The notes: a model not told the origin generated them from the letters alone. A stretch of DNA of 64,000 nucleotides from Planctomycetota bacterium (GCA_008501825.1 QQUA01000006.1:1-64000); one strand, 5' to 3'; counted from the stretch's first letter, positions 26,114-36,830 are shown. Made by a program: numbers and translations.

Positions 26114-29100
26114 TTATTCTGCCAGCCAAGTCAGTGGAATTGAAGCAAAACCAATGCCCTCATAGGGGTTCTCTTCTCCACGCTCGTAAAGGAGACCAAT
26201 TCTCCCATCAGCCAGTATGCTCATACATGAATATGCGGCCGGCCCTGAATGTACTTGCCGTAAGACCGGCCAGGTCAGCCCGCCGTCGAAACTGACCCGC
26301 AAGCTAAGGCTGTCTCGTTTCTTGCTGGCAGGATTGCAGAAAACCAGCCACTCTCGTTGATCTGGAGTGATTGCGGCCGGAACCGTGAGCAAACTGGCCT
26401 GACAAACCGGCCCGACCAATTCCGAGTGATGCTCAAGTGGAGACCAATTCGCCCCGCCGTCCCCGGAATAACTGATCGCTCTTTGATGGAAGCCGTGACG
26501 GGACCTCATATTGCAAAGCAGGCGCTGATCAGAAAGCTGAACGATCATGGATTCGTTGGTATTGGCTCCCATCGGCCCGATTCGCCTCCAATTTTTACCC
26601 CCATCGTCGCTTGCAGCCGCAAAGGTAAAGACTTTGCTATTCTCATCTGCCGCCGAAAATGGCAAAAACATTCGGCCCTGCTTGGAAACTAAACCGGCTC
26701 CCGGACTAAACCAAGTGCTTTTCCAATCGGGATCCTTGATTTCACGAGTAATGTTGATTGGCTTCGACCAACTCTGACCGTCATCATCGGAATACACGAG
26801 ATAATTATGGAATGAATCCCGACCGAAGCCGGGCTTGGAACTCGACCAAGACGCCTTCCCAGACCAGGTGACTGCACACCAAACTCGATTGGATTCCGAA
26901 TCTACCAACAAGCATGGATCCGCGGTACCCTCACCCTCCGGCCAATCCAAGATAGTTTGCACTTCGCCCCAACTCTTTCCGCCGTCGAAACTGCGTCGAA
27001 TCACCGTATCAATGTTATTAGGAAGATCCCTGGAGCTCCGGATCCGGGCGTCCACACAAGCGATCAAGGCACCGGATTGGGTAACGGCAAGAGCGGGAAT
27101 TCTGTAGGTATGAACCCCATTCATCCCCGCAGTAAATAGAGTCTTTTTCCAGGGGACCTCAGATGCCTTTCGATCCAGTTCCTCCAAAGTAAAGCGAGCG
27201 CTAAGAATATAAGGAGGCTTTCCTTCCTCCCAGTGTCCATAAGTCGTCACCACGAAAGTTCCATTCGGAAGTACTTCAACTCCGGGATAGGCGGTATCCC
27301 AACGATGTTTGTTATCCTTGATGCGAACTCGATATTGTCCTGGTCGCCCATAATAGATGTCCTCCCAAGTTCCGACCCAACCGTTCCAATCTCCTTGAGT
27401 CGAGCTATCATGCGAAGTGTCCCGGAAGCTAATGAACAAGCGGCCATCTGGGCTCATTTTTCCCGTATGCCGATCGCCAGTTAAGCTGGCCGGCAATTCC
27501 CTCGGCGGCGACCAAGTCAAGCCTTCATCTTCTGAAAAGATAACGTAACTGTTTTGGGTGCGGCTGTTCTCTCTCAATAACACCGCCAGAGTTCGGCCGT
27601 CAGGCGACCGGATGCAACCAGGCTCGCAAAGGTGAATTTCAGTACCGGACCAGACGACTTCCGGTTCTGTCCAATGGTAGCCGCCATCATGACTGAACGT
27701 CTTGTACACGGTAAAAACGGGTGGGTGAACCCTTCGATTTTCCTTAGAAATAAAGCGCCCGTCATCGTGAAACATCGCTAGATAAGAACCGTTACGAAGC
27801 CTTTCCACGAATCCCATAACTACGATTCCTCCCCAATCCCCGGCCGCCTGCAATTCAGACCAATGAACTCCATCATCTTCACTGACCGCCAAGCGAGCCG
27901 GATAGAGGCCGGACCAAAGAATCAACCGCTTTTGACCTGATTCGGGGTCAATGACTCGATGAATGGTGGGGACTTCTCGACTGCTTTGCCAACTCTGCGG
28001 CGTAGGAAGTCGCCCTGACCAAGTCAGGCCTCCATCCTCGGATCGCTTGTAAACAATGGCTCCCTTCCCATGCCCCTTCGGATATACCGCCAGCATGGTC
28101 TTGCCATCTTCCAACAACACCGTGGTCACGTGCCCAAGGTATTGACCTTCCTCCCGGTCCACCACCACATGGCGGCCAGAATCACGGTCTAAGTCGAGCA
28201 GGGGAAGCTCACTCCCTCGAGTCGGAAGCAATTCGATCATTGCCGGAAGGTCGTATCGAATTTGGGAAATTGCGATTGGAGCGCCGCCGCGACTTCGACT
28301 TTCCGCGGTTGACACAACAGTGCCATCGGGAAAGACTTTCAGGCCGAGGCTCCCACTCTGCAAAGGACGGCCTCGATTCTGCAAAAGGCGGCAAGTGAAG
28401 TCCCCTTCCTCCTGAGATCGCAAGTCCTGAATTCGTCCGACCCAGGCCACGAAGTCGCCTCGAGTTGGGCTGGTAGGATGCAGGTCGCGAAAGGTAACCA
28501 GCACTCTACCGTCGGCCAAAATGGCCGCGGCATATCCCGTTCCAGTAAGAATGGCCGGCAACAATAGAGGTTCGCTCCAGCCTGTTTCATTCGGTCGCTT
28601 GAACTTAACAAAGGCCGGCTGCCCTTCTTTCTTCGCGCTTACAAAAGAAATCCGCTCCCCGCTTTCTGGATCTATTAGTGGCTCTGAAACAAGGGTGTTC
28701 CCAATAATAACGTCCTCCTTCGATAAGAATTTCACGCGGCTCTTTTGTATCGAAAGATCAACCCATGGCGTGCGGTAACTTCGGCGTTGCCAATGCCGAG
28801 GCTGAATGGGAAAGGTGGATCCGACAATAGACAAATCCTTGATTTGCATAAGACTCCGGGTTGGATCGAAACCCAGTCGCTCAACTTTTCCCGGAATCGG
28901 GGCCATATCGACGATGAATTGGTTGACCAAAAACCAAACCATCGCGCCGTTGCGAATGACTTCAAACTCGATCCAATCGTCCCGCTTCCATAAAAGTTCA
29001 GCCGGATGAAGCAAGCGGAGGCCGCCCATTTGAGGGCCGTTACGAAAAACAGTACCTCTCGCTCCTTCGAAGCCGAAAAAATTGTCGTTGATGACGAAGC

Positions 29101-30007
29101 CAGCGGCGGAATTTTTTTGATTCCGCATCCGAAGGCGAGCTTGTAAATGAAAATCTCCTTCGGCAACTCCTAGTTTGGAAAGCAATAACTGTTTCGCTCC
29201 GGTCCCTTCCACCCAACCGGAGGCTTGTTTCCAATTCCCCAGCTTCACTTTGATCCCCTTACCATTTTGAACCAGGTGATGACGCTCACCCTCGACTGAC
29301 AAAGGCTGAAGGCTTGGATCGCCGGGAGCCTTTTTCCCGCAAATGGCTTCAAATGCCGCTCCGGCCAGCAACGCATTTCCGGCTGTATTTGGATGCAATC
29401 CGTCCGGGAACAGTTCCATTCGGCCGGCGGTCGGGGTTTTAAAATCGATAATAGGAAGTTCATATTCCCGGGCGAGTTTGTGGAGAATCCGCTCAATACG
29501 AAGGCGATTGAGTTTGCATTCCTCATAAAGCGGGTGGTTTTCCATCATTTCAGTCAAATTGCTCAAATAAACGCGAGGCTTAGAACTCAATCCTCGAAAC
29601 GTCTCGATTAGTTTTCGGCAATCATCTTCAAAAGCGGAGCCGTGAGGAATCCAGTTGGCTTCCGTCGCGTCGTTGGTTCCCAAGTTCAAAATGACGAGGT
29701 TAGGATCATAGGCCAAAGCCTGAGAATAAACGTCCTGATCCCAATAGGGTTTCCGTCCTTTTCGAAGCAAGGTGGCGCCTGAGCGACCGAAGTTTCGAAT
29801 CTCATATTGATCGGGAAATTGCCGATCCAGCATTCGTTGCAAAATCTGCGGCCAACTATTGATTCGGTAATCGGCATTGGCCGTGCCTTCCGTGATCGAG
29901 TCGCCGACGCAAGCCACTCGAAGTTTCGGAATCTCCTCTTGCCCTGCCGCCGACGGAAGGCACCAAGAAAAGAGCAAAAAGGCAATTCCGAAACTCAAGG
30001 ATTTCAC
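26114..30007 (-). CDS. secreted SGNH esterase-sialidase multidomain protein
   Basis: About 1297 residues. GTG 30007 gives a clean signal peptide (MKSLSFGIAFLLF to SAAGQ); the frame is open to 30112, which would overlap the divergent GntR gene. Domain order: SGNH hydrolase (CVGDSITEG with catalytic Ser, then FPDGLHPNTAGN), a lectin-like beta-sandwich, one sialidase-like propeller (about 430-880) and a second true sialidase propeller (YRIPALAV, then several Asp boxes such as SFDGGKSW and SDDDGQSW). The esterase likely removes O-acetyl groups from sialic acid before cleavage, which is inference. The lyase and epimerase genes lie directly downstream. Confidence 0.88.
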   Translation of the reverse strand: MKSLSFGIAFLLFSWCLPSAAGQEEIPKLRVACVGDSITEGTANADYRINSWPQILQRMLDRQFPDQYEIRNFGRSGATLLRKGRKPYWDQDVYSQALAYDPNLVILNLGTNDATEANWIPHGSAFEDDCRKLIETFRGLSSKPRVYLSNLTEMMENHPLYEECKLNRLRIERILHKLAREYELPIIDFKTPTAGRMELFPDGLHPNTAGNALLAGAAFEAICGKKAPGDPSLQPLSVEGERHHLVQNGKGIKVKLGNWKQASGWVEGTGAKQLLLSKLGVAEGDFHLQARLRMRNQKNSAAGFVINDNFFGFEGARGTVFRNGPQMGGLRLLHPAELLWKRDDWIEFEVIRNGAMVWFLVNQFIVDMAPIPGKVERLGFDPTRSLMQIKDLSIVGSTFPIQPRHWQRRSYRTPWVDLSIQKSRVKFLSKEDVIIGNTLVSEPLIDPESGERISFVSAKKEGQPAFVKFKRPNETGWSEPLLLPAILTGTGYAAAILADGRVLVTFRDLHPTSPTRGDFVAWVGRIQDLRSQEEGDFTCRLLQNRGRPLQSGSLGLKVFPDGTVVSTAESRSRGGAPIAISQIRYDLPAMIELLPTRGSELPLLDLDRDSGRHVVVDREEGQYLGHVTTVLLEDGKTMLAVYPKGHGKGAIVYKRSEDGGLTWSGRLPTPQSWQSSREVPTIHRVIDPESGQKRLILWSGLYPARLAVSEDDGVHWSELQAAGDWGGIVVMGFVERLRNGSYLAMFHDDGRFISKENRRVHPPVFTVYKTFSHDGGYHWTEPEVVWSGTEIHLCEPGCIRSPDGRTLAVLLRENSRTQNSYVIFSEDEGLTWSPPRELPASLTGDRHTGKMSPDGRLFISFRDTSHDSSTQGDWNGWVGTWEDIYYGRPGQYRVRIKDNKHRWDTAYPGVEVLPNGTFVVTTYGHWEEGKPPYILSARFTLEELDRKASEVPWKKTLFTAGMNGVHTYRIPALAVTQSGALIACVDARIRSSRDLPNNIDTVIRRSFDGGKSWGEVQTILDWPEGEGTADPCLLVDSESNRVWCAVTWSGKASWSSSKPGFGRDSFHNYLVYSDDDGQSWSKPINITREIKDPDWKSTWFSPGAGLVSKQGRMFLPFSAADENSKVFTFAAASDDGGKNWRRIGPMGANTNESMIVQLSDQRLLCNMRSRHGFHQRAISYSGDGGANWSPLEHHSELVGPVCQASLLTVPAAITPDQREWLVFCNPASKKRDSLSLRVSFDGGLTWPVLRQVHSGPAAYSCMSILADGRIGLLYERGEENPYEGIGFASIPLTWLAE

Positions 30008-30064
30008 CGAGGAAGCCCTGACCCGGGGCTTGATCCAGGAGCGGAAATCCGCCACAATGGGGCT

Positions 30065-30802
30065 ATGAACCATCATGATGGTTCGAGCATAGCAGACCGA
30101 GCCTACCTTCACATCCGCTCGCGACTCCTAAGCGGGGATTATCCCGCTGGCGGTCAACTGGTGACCCGCGCCATCGCCCAGGAATTGCAGGCCAGCTTGA
30201 ATCCGGTTCGAGAAGCCATCCGTCGCTTGGCTGCGGAAGGTTTGGTCGACCACATTCCCGGAGCGGGCGCCTTCGTGCGCAAACCGGATTCCTCTGAAAT
30301 CCTTGCCTTTTATGAGCTTAGGGAAGCGCTGGAGCCTTTCGCCGCGGCCAAGGCGGCAACCAGGATCACCGAACCGGAACTACAGATCCTCCAAGGCTTG
30401 TGCGAGGAGGAGCATCGCATCGCCAAGCGGTTACAGCACCTGGGCGGTCACCTTCAGGGCCGGGATTTGGAAGCCTGGTTTCTAGCCGAAGAAGACTTTC
30501 ACACCTTGGTGATTCGAGCGGCCAGGAACAGTCACTTCGACCGCACCATTGGGCATTTCCGGGTGTTGGCCCAACTCTTTCAAGGCCACCAGCAATTAGG
30601 AGTGAAGGTCGATCTGGCGGTGGCAGCTCGAACCTGGTCGGGGCACGTGCGGCTGGTCCGGGCCTTAAGCCGGCGAGACGATCAAGCCGCGGCGGAATTC
30701 ACTCGCAAAGCCCTTCGAGTCGGGGCCCAAACCACCCTGGCTGCGATGGGATCTTCTCCCACCGCCTTAGCTTCCGAATTCCCGAGGGGCTCAGCCGTTT
30801 AA
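30065..30802 (+). CDS. GntR-family (FCD) regulator of the sialic-acid locus
   Basis: A 245-residue regulator. The winged helix domain spans [20 protein letters not shown] to GAGAFVRKP, with recognition helix around [15 protein letters not shown]. The FCD effector domain follows, with [17 protein letters not shown] and [10 protein letters not shown] giving metal-binding-type histidines. The open frame runs from 29807, but only the part from ATG 30065 resembles the family. It is divergent from the sialidase-lyase-epimerase genes and convergent (12-bp overlap) with the aminotransferase. It probably responds to sialic acid or a related sugar acid, by analogy with NanR; this is inference. Confidence 0.85.
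   Translation: MNHHDGSSIADRAYLHIRSRLLSGDYPAGGQLVTRAIAQELQASLNPVREAIRRLAAEGLVDHIPGAGAFVRKPDSSEILAFYELREALEPFAAAKAATRITEPELQILQGLCEEEHRIAKRLQHLGGHLQGRDLEAWFLAEEDFHTLVIRAARNSHFDRTIGHFRVLAQLFQGHQQLGVKVDLAVAARTWSGHVRLVRALSRRDDQAAAEFTRKALRVGAQTTLAAMGSSPTALASEFPRGSAV
30067..30084. promoter_or_regulatory. 18-bp palindrome at the start of the sialic-acid GntR gene
   Basis: GAACCATCATGATGGTTC is a perfect inverted repeat covering codons 1-7 of the GntR regulator. It also overlaps the longer possible start of the divergent sialidase gene. Being between divergent genes, it is well placed to control both, so it is a likely operator for the regulator. Chance symmetry from the codon run cannot be excluded. 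Confidence 0.5.
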
Positions 30803-32011
30803 GGCATCCGCCGCGGCTTGAAGAGGATCTCCGGCGATGGAGTACCCCTGAGCGCCCAGCGCCGCCCCCACGGCGGATAGACAGAGATGGACGTTGCGGC
30901 GACTGCAGGCCGCTCCCATTAATCCAATTCGCCAGGTATTGCCGGCCATCGGCCCCAAACCACCGCCGATTTCCAAGCCGAATTGCTCCAACATGAAACG
31001 ACGGCCTTGGGCATCGTTAATGCCCTCGGGAATGGCCACCGGCGTCAACTGCGGCAAGCGCTCTTCATCCGGCACCCGAATGGAAAGCCCCATCGCCCGC
31101 AAACCCGCGACTAAAGCTTCGCTTAGGCGGCGGTGCCGCAGGAAGCGCGCCTCCAAACCTTCTTCCAAGGCAAGCCGCAAAGCTTCATGCAAGGCATAGA
31201 GCATGTTGATCGGGGCGGTGTGGTGATAAGCCCTTTCTCCTCCCCAATAATTGCGAATCATACCGAGGTCGAGATACCAACTTTGCACCGGATGCCGGCG
31301 CTTGGCCATGAAGTCGGCGGCTCGGGCGGAAAAACTCACTGGAGCTAATCCAGGAGGACAAGACAAACACTTCTGAGTTCCGGAGTAGGCCGCGTCTACT
31401 CCCCAAGCGTCCAACTCCACCGGCACCCCGCCAAGAGAAGTCACGCAATCCAGGCAAAGCAAAGCGCCTAATTCTTCCGCCACTTCCTTCAGCGGCGGAA
31501 TGGCTTGGTGGGCTCCGGTAGAAGTTTCCGCGTGCACCACGCAAAGCAACTTGCACGGCTGACCTGCTGCCGCTTCCCGAAAAGCCTCCGGTGTGAAAGT
31601 TTTCCCCCATTCGGTTTTCACTTCCACCACTTCGGCGCCGGCGCGGCGAGCGACATCAGCCATTCGCGTTCCGAATACCCCATTGACGCCGACTAAAACT
31701 CGATCCCCGGGTTCGACCAAGTTCACGATCATGGTTTCCATCCCGGCGGAGCCGGTCCCGGACATCGGCATGGTCAATTCATTGCGGGTTCCGAATACAA
31801 CCTGCAACATGTCCCGGATTTGGTCCATGACCTCCAAAAAGCGAGGATCCAGGTGCCCCAAGGTCGGCTTCGCCATAGCCCGCAACACGGAAGGGGCTAC
31901 GTCGGAAGGTCCCGGTCCCATCAAGATTCGGGCCGGGGGATTCAAGGAGGGAGGCAAGGTTGACAAAGGATCTTCGATTCGGCCGGGAATCCGTTCTTGG
32001 ACTTGGGGCAT
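30791..32011 (-). CDS. class V aminotransferase, alanine/serine-glyoxylate type
   Basis: A 406-residue PLP enzyme. The N-terminal [15 protein letters not shown] (phosphate loop) and [20 protein letters not shown] segments, and the Schiff-base lysine in [12 protein letters not shown], match alanine-glyoxylate and serine-glyoxylate aminotransferases. It converts glyoxylate to glycine. It lies downstream of the malate synthase-isocitrate lyase gene, separated by a terminator-like hairpin, so the two may be transcribed separately. The shared metabolite glyoxylate makes the proximity meaningful. Confidence 0.88.
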   Translation of the reverse strand: MPQVQERIPGRIEDPLSTLPPSLNPPARILMGPGPSDVAPSVLRAMAKPTLGHLDPRFLEVMDQIRDMLQVVFGTRNELTMPMSGTGSAGMETMIVNLVEPGDRVLVGVNGVFGTRMADVARRAGAEVVEVKTEWGKTFTPEAFREAAAGQPCKLLCVVHAETSTGAHQAIPPLKEVAEELGALLCLDCVTSLGGVPVELDAWGVDAAYSGTQKCLSCPPGLAPVSFSARAADFMAKRRHPVQSWYLDLGMIRNYWGGERAYHHTAPINMLYALHEALRLALEEGLEARFLRHRRLSEALVAGLRAMGLSIRVPDEERLPQLTPVAIPEGINDAQGRRFMLEQFGLEIGGGLGPMAGNTWRIGLMGAACSRRNVHLCLSAVGAALGAQGYSIAGDPLQAAADALNG

Positions 32012-32034
32012 GGCTAAAGGTTACGGGGGACGCG

Positions 32035-32074
32035 GGAAAAGGAAAAGCAGGAGACGGCGGAAACCGCCTCCTGC
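32035..32074 (-). terminator. intrinsic terminator after the glyoxylate fusion gene
   Basis: On the minus strand, GCAGGAGGCGG pairs with CCGCCGTCTCCTGC around TTT, followed by TTTTCCTTTT. It lies between the malate synthase-isocitrate lyase stop and the aminotransferase start, so it would separate the two transcripts. Confidence 0.65.
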
Positions 32075-32130
32075 GCGTGAATTCAGGCTTTCCTATGAAT
32101 CCACAAGGTTGGTGAAGAAAATTCGTTGTT

Positions 32131-35124
32131 CTAGTGTTGGAATTGTTCTTCTTCCGTGGATCCTGCCAAAGCGACGGTGGAGGCCTTGCCTCCGCTGACC
32201 GCCTTGGTGACGGCGTCGAAGTAGCCGGTGCCGACTTCGCGCTGGTGGCGGGTGGCGCTGTAACCGAATTCTTCGCTGGCGAACTCAGCCTGTTGCAATT
32301 CGGAGTACGCCGCCATGCCGCGGTCTTTGTAACCGCGAGCCAACTCGAACATGCCGTGGTTCAGGTTGTGGAAACCAGCCAGAGTCACGAACTGGTACTT
32401 GTAACCCATGGCGCCCAGTTCACGCTGGAACTTCTCGATGGTGGCATCATCCAACTTGGCCTTCCAGTTAAAGGACGGCGAGCAGTTGTAAGCCAACAAC
32501 TTGTCCGGGTACTGAGCGTGCATAGTCTCGGCAAAGCGCTTGGCTTCGGCCAAGTTCGGTTCAGAAGTTTCGCACCAAACCAAATCGGCGTAAGGCGCGT
32601 AAGCCAACCCACGGGAGATTGCCTGATCCAAGCCGGCCTTGACCTTGAAGAAGCCTTCCGGCGTCCGTTCCCCGGTAATGAACGGATGATCGCGCTCATC
32701 AATGTCGGAAGTCAGCAGGCCGGCGGCATTGGCATCGGTGCGAGCCACCAAAATCGTGGGCACGCCCATGACGTCCGCGGCCAAACGTGCGGCATTCAAA
32801 GTGCGAATGAAGGTGCTGGTCGGGACTAAGACTTTGCCGCCCAAGTGACCGCACTTCTTCTCCGAAGCCAACTGATCTTCAAAGTGGACGCCGGCAGCGC
32901 CCGCCTCGATCATCAATTTCATCAGTTCGAAGGCATTCAAAGGTCCTCCGAATCCGGCTTCCGCATCGGCCACGATCGGCGCCATCCAATAAAGATCATC
33001 TTGGCCTTCCATGTGGCTGATCTGATCCGCCCTTTGCAAGGTCCGGTTGATCTTCTTGACCAAGGCCGGAGCACTGTTGCTCGGATAAAGGCTCTGATCC
33101 GGATACATATTTCCGGAAAGGTTGGCGTCCGCAGCGACTTGCCACCCGCTCAAGTAAATCGACTTGAGGCCGGCGCGCACCATTTGCATGGCTTGGTTGC
33201 CGGTCAGGGCTCCTAAGGCATTGACGTAGTCCTCGGTATGCAGCAGCTTCCAAAGGCGCTCAGCGCCCATTTCCGCCAGGGTGTATCGGATCCGGAAGCT
33301 TCCGCGCAGGCGTTTGACTTCTTCAAGGGTGTAATCACGCTTGATGCCAAGCCAGCGGTTTTCCATTTCACCACCCGGGCCGAAAATGGTTTCGAAGCCG
33401 AGGCTTTCTCCGTTTTGCTGTTCCATCGATTGGTTACCTAGTTGTGCTTGGGGTTGGGGGACGGCGGCATCGCCGGCTTGCAAAGCTTGGCGAGCTGCAT
33501 CGGAAAGGATTTGCTCATAAGCAGGAAGCGTGAGGAATTCCTGCAAGTCGTCGTGCAAAATCAAGTCCGCGAACAAGGCCGCAGCTTGCTCAAAGCTGCC
33601 CTTTTGAAAACGAGACTCACCGACCAGTTTGCGAATGGCGCCCAATTCCTCCTCGAGGCATTGTTTGACCAGGGCGGCGTCGATCAACCGGCCGTCATCC
33701 AAGCGGCACTGGTGGCGCCGCCATTGCCAGACTTGAGTCCGGGAAATTTCCGCAGTGGCCGCGTCCTCCATCAAGTGGTAGATGGGTACGCAACCGGTGC
33801 CTCCCAGCCAAGCTTCCAAATACAGAACGCCCACGTTCAAGTTCTGGCGTAAACCGGATTCGGTGATGGCTCCATCAGGAACCTTGAGGAGGTCGGCGGC
33901 GGTGATCTTCCATTCCGGCAATTGCCGCTGCAATTGATTCGGGCCGGGCATGGTTTGGTTGAATTCTTGCAAAGCCACGTCGATCAATCCGGGGTGGGCC
34001 ACCCAGGTACCATCGTGGCCGTCGCCGGCCTCCCGGCGCTTGTCCAGACGAACTTTCTCCAAAGCCTCTTCGTTCCGCTTCGAATTTTCCTTAATAGGAA
34101 TTTGGGCTGCCATTCCGCCCATGGCGTGGACCCCGCGCCGATGGCAGGTCTGAATCAGCAGCCGGCTATAGGACCGGAGGAAATGCCGGTCCATGGTGAC
34201 GGCTCCCCGGTCCGGCAAAACGAACTCGGGATGAGCTCGGAACTTCTTGATGAAACTGAAGATGTAATCCCAACGCCCGCAATTCAAGCCGGCGGAATGG
34301 CGGCGCAGCTCATAGAGAATTTCATCCATCTCGAAAGCCGCAAGGATGGTTTCGATCAAAACCGTGGCTTTAATCGTGCCTTCCGGAATGTCGAGCTGTT
34401 CCTGGGCGAAAACGAAAATGTCATTCCAAAGCCGAGCCTCAAGGTGATTCTCCAGCTTGGGAAGATAGAAGAAGGGCCCGGCACCCCGCTCCAGTTGTGC
34501 CTTGGCATTGTGGAAGAAAAACAGGCCGAAATCGAATAGGGAAGCCGACATCGGCTGACCGTCGACCAAGACGTTGGCTTCTTGCAAGTGCCAGCCGCGG
34601 GGCCGAACCATCAATACCGCCCGGTCCTCTTGAAGTTGATAATGCTTGCCGTTGCTTTCCTGCACGAAAGCAAGGGTGCCGCGAACAGCCTCATACAGGT
34701 TGTGTTGCCCCTGAACGCAGTTGGCCCAAGTTGGGGAGTTCGCGTCTTCGAAATCCGCCATGAACACCTTGGCCCCGGAGTTCAAAGCGTTGATCACCAT
34801 CTTCCGGTCCACCGGCCCGGTGATCTCGATTCGCCGATCTTGGAGCGGGGCCGGTACCGGATCGACCTGCCAATCGCTCTCCCGGACGGCGCGGGTGCTT
34901 TCGAGGAATTCCGGCTTCCAACCTTGATCCAGACGCCTTTGTACCTGCAGCCGGCGAGCCAGAAGCTCCTGCCTACGACCCTGAAATTGCCGCTGCAAGC
35001 CGGCCAGGAAGCGCAGAGCCTCCGGGGTCAAAAGGAAGTGGCTGGACTCGGGAACCGGCCCAAGGAGTTGAAGACCTTCCTCGGGAAGTCCGAGCGGGTC
35101 GAAGGCATGAGAAGAATTCATCAT
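32131..35124 (-). CDS. fused malate synthase A-isocitrate lyase (glyoxylate shunt)
   Basis: A 997-residue bifunctional protein with malate synthase A first (about 1-540) and isocitrate lyase second (about 590-997). The synthase has [39 protein letters not shown] and catalytic D453 in MEDAATAEI. The lyase has the KKCGH motif at 756-760, C758 being the catalytic cysteine. Between them is a Gln/Pro-rich linker (about 541-590). An ATG at codon 567 would make a 431-residue stand-alone lyase, the normal size, so a separate internal start is possible. Reactions: isocitrate to glyoxylate plus succinate, then glyoxylate plus acetyl-CoA to malate. Confidence 0.9.
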   Translation of the reverse strand: MMNSSHAFDPLGLPEEGLQLLGPVPESSHFLLTPEALRFLAGLQRQFQGRRQELLARRLQVQRRLDQGWKPEFLESTRAVRESDWQVDPVPAPLQDRRIEITGPVDRKMVINALNSGAKVFMADFEDANSPTWANCVQGQHNLYEAVRGTLAFVQESNGKHYQLQEDRAVLMVRPRGWHLQEANVLVDGQPMSASLFDFGLFFFHNAKAQLERGAGPFFYLPKLENHLEARLWNDIFVFAQEQLDIPEGTIKATVLIETILAAFEMDEILYELRRHSAGLNCGRWDYIFSFIKKFRAHPEFVLPDRGAVTMDRHFLRSYSRLLIQTCHRRGVHAMGGMAAQIPIKENSKRNEEALEKVRLDKRREAGDGHDGTWVAHPGLIDVALQEFNQTMPGPNQLQRQLPEWKITAADLLKVPDGAITESGLRQNLNVGVLYLEAWLGGTGCVPIYHLMEDAATAEISRTQVWQWRRHQCRLDDGRLIDAALVKQCLEEELGAIRKLVGESRFQKGSFEQAAALFADLILHDDLQEFLTLPAYEQILSDAARQALQAGDAAVPQPQAQLGNQSMEQQNGESLGFETIFGPGGEMENRWLGIKRDYTLEEVKRLRGSFRIRYTLAEMGAERLWKLLHTEDYVNALGALTGNQAMQMVRAGLKSIYLSGWQVAADANLSGNMYPDQSLYPSNSAPALVKKINRTLQRADQISHMEGQDDLYWMAPIVADAEAGFGGPLNAFELMKLMIEAGAAGVHFEDQLASEKKCGHLGGKVLVPTSTFIRTLNAARLAADVMGVPTILVARTDANAAGLLTSDIDERDHPFITGERTPEGFFKVKAGLDQAISRGLAYAPYADLVWCETSEPNLAEAKRFAETMHAQYPDKLLAYNCSPSFNWKAKLDDATIEKFQRELGAMGYKYQFVTLAGFHNLNHGMFELARGYKDRGMAAYSELQQAEFASEEFGYSATRHQREVGTGYFDAVTKAVSGGKASTVALAGSTEEEQFQH

Positions 35125-35302
35125 GTCGTTTCAGGGGCCATGCTTGCTTCGGCCACTTGCATGCAAAAATTGTAAGCAAATTTTTTAATTAACGGTGTAA
35201 TTTTTGAGTAAACCTATATATTTAAGTATGTTATAGATTTTCCTGTAAATATTTTACATTTCACATTCACTGTCAACCACGCTACAATGTCCGTCCTAAG
35301 CC
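35125..35302. promoter_or_regulatory. AT-rich divergent promoter region between fusion enzyme and ScfR regulator
   Basis: A 178-bp region that is far richer in A+T than its surroundings. It holds the palindrome TTGCATGCAA (35157-35166), GTAAGCAAATTT nearby, and the near-palindrome TGTAAATATTTTACA (35244-35258). TGCAAA-type sites are known targets of RamB, the relative of the regulator encoded here. The region should contain both divergent promoters and the regulator sites. Binding is inferred. Confidence 0.55.
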
Positions 35303-36739
35303 ATGGCCAGACAACTCTTTCTTGGAAATCGAATCCGACGCCTTCGCCGCCGCGAGAAGCTCACCCAAACTCAATTGGCCGAACGCCTCGGAATCTCCAC
35401 CAGCTATCTAAACCTGATTGAAAACAACAAGCGCAGCCTGACCGCCCCACTTCTGGTCAAACTGGCCAAGGACTTCCAGTTGGACCTGCAAGGCATTTCG
35501 GAGGACGACGAAACCCGCTTGGCCGCCGACTTGGAGGAAGTGTTCGCCGACCACGTTTTTGCCAACACCGAACTTGGTCAAGAAGAGCTGCGGGAATTGG
35601 CCCTGAATGCCCCCAACGCTGCGAAAGCCTTTCTCAAACTCTATCGAGCTTTCCGCGCCACTCGGGAAGACCACCAGACCTTGGCCGCACGAGTGGAAGA
35701 CGGCGCCGACCTTTCCGGCTTTGACGCATTGAGGCTTCCGAGCCAGGAAGTCTCCGACCTGATTCAAATGCACAATAATCACTTTCCAAGCCTGGAAAGT
35801 CATGCCGAGACCCTATGGCAGCGAGGAAACTTGCAGCGACACGAGCTCGGCCAAAGCCTGCAAAATTACCTCAGGCGCGAGCTGGACGTTCGCACCGAGT
35901 TCATTACCAGCGCCAAGACTGAGGGTTCGGTGCGACGCTTTTTTCCCAGCGAAAGGCGCCTGTTGATCTCGGAAGTGCTCCCTATCCCGAGCGCCACCTT
36001 TCAATTGGCTCATCAAATCGGTCTATTGGAGCTGGACGCAGAACTGGACCGGCTTTCCTCTTGGCATGGTTTAACCACTCCTCAGTCCAAATCCCTGGCC
36101 AAAATCGCTCTGGCTAACTACTTCGCTTCAGCGGTGCTGATGCCATATGGAGAATTTTTAGAGGCCGCCAAGTTCAACCGCTACGACGTGGAAATCCTGG
36201 AACACCGTTTCCAAACCACCTTTGAGCAAGTTTGTCATCGCCTGACCTCCCTAAGTCGACCGGAAAACCCCGGCGTTCCTTTCCATATGATGCGAATCGA
36301 CATCGCCGGCAACATCAGCAAGCACTTCAGTGGATCCGGCATTCGCTTTGCTCGTTATTCCGGAGCCTGCCCGCGTTGGAACGTGTTTTCCGCCTTCACT
36401 ACTCCTGGGATCATTCGCACTCAATTGTCGCGTATGCCCGACGGCGCCACTTTTTTCTGCATTGCTCGAACCGTACGCAAAGCCGGCGGTGGCTTTCGAG
36501 TGCCTCAGAATCGGCTTGCCATTGGTTTGGGTTGCGACGTTAAATTCGCTCGGGAACTGGTCTATGCCGACGGCTACAACCTCGACCGCAACGAAGCCGC
36601 CGTTCCGGTCGGAGTCAGTTGCCGGCTTTGCGATCGCATGAATTGCCGGCAAAGGGCTTTTCCGCCGGCCCAGCACGGACTTCAGGTCGACCCGAACCAG
36701 CGCGGATTGTCGTTCTACTACTCTCCCCCTCCACCTTAA
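35303..36739 (+). CDS. ScfR/RamB-family short-chain fatty acid regulator
   Basis: A 478-residue protein with an N-terminal XRE helix-turn-helix (LRRREKLTQTQLAERLGIS to NNKRSLTAPLLVKLA), an IrrE/ImmA-like region with HQIGLLELDAELDRL, and a C-terminal domain ending with the Cys cluster CRLCDRMNCRQRAFPP, characteristic of the RamB, PrpC-regulator and MccR family. RamB controls glyoxylate cycle genes in Corynebacterium. Here the gene is divergent from the fused malate synthase-isocitrate lyase, which fits control of that gene by an acyl-CoA signal. The ImmA-type region lacks an obvious HExxH zinc motif. Confidence 0.88.
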   Translation: MARQLFLGNRIRRLRRREKLTQTQLAERLGISTSYLNLIENNKRSLTAPLLVKLAKDFQLDLQGISEDDETRLAADLEEVFADHVFANTELGQEELRELALNAPNAAKAFLKLYRAFRATREDHQTLAARVEDGADLSGFDALRLPSQEVSDLIQMHNNHFPSLESHAETLWQRGNLQRHELGQSLQNYLRRELDVRTEFITSAKTEGSVRRFFPSERRLLISEVLPIPSATFQLAHQIGLLELDAELDRLSSWHGLTTPQSKSLAKIALANYFASAVLMPYGEFLEAAKFNRYDVEILEHRFQTTFEQVCHRLTSLSRPENPGVPFHMMRIDIAGNISKHFSGSGIRFARYSGACPRWNVFSAFTTPGIIRTQLSRMPDGATFFCIARTVRKAGGGFRVPQNRLAIGLGCDVKFARELVYADGYNLDRNEAAVPVGVSCRLCDRMNCRQRAFPPAQHGLQVDPNQRGLSFYYSPPPP

Positions 36740-36830
36740 TCCCCCTTAGGCAAGGGATTTTCCATGGAGCCGGCTCGGAAAAGCTCTGCGCCGGAAGAAA
36801 ATTCATAACGAAGTCGGACACCCTCCGAAT

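Noticed and set aside
29807..30064. N-terminal extension of the sialic-acid GntR gene
   Set aside because: It overlaps the coding start of the divergent sialidase and lacks similarity to GntR proteins.
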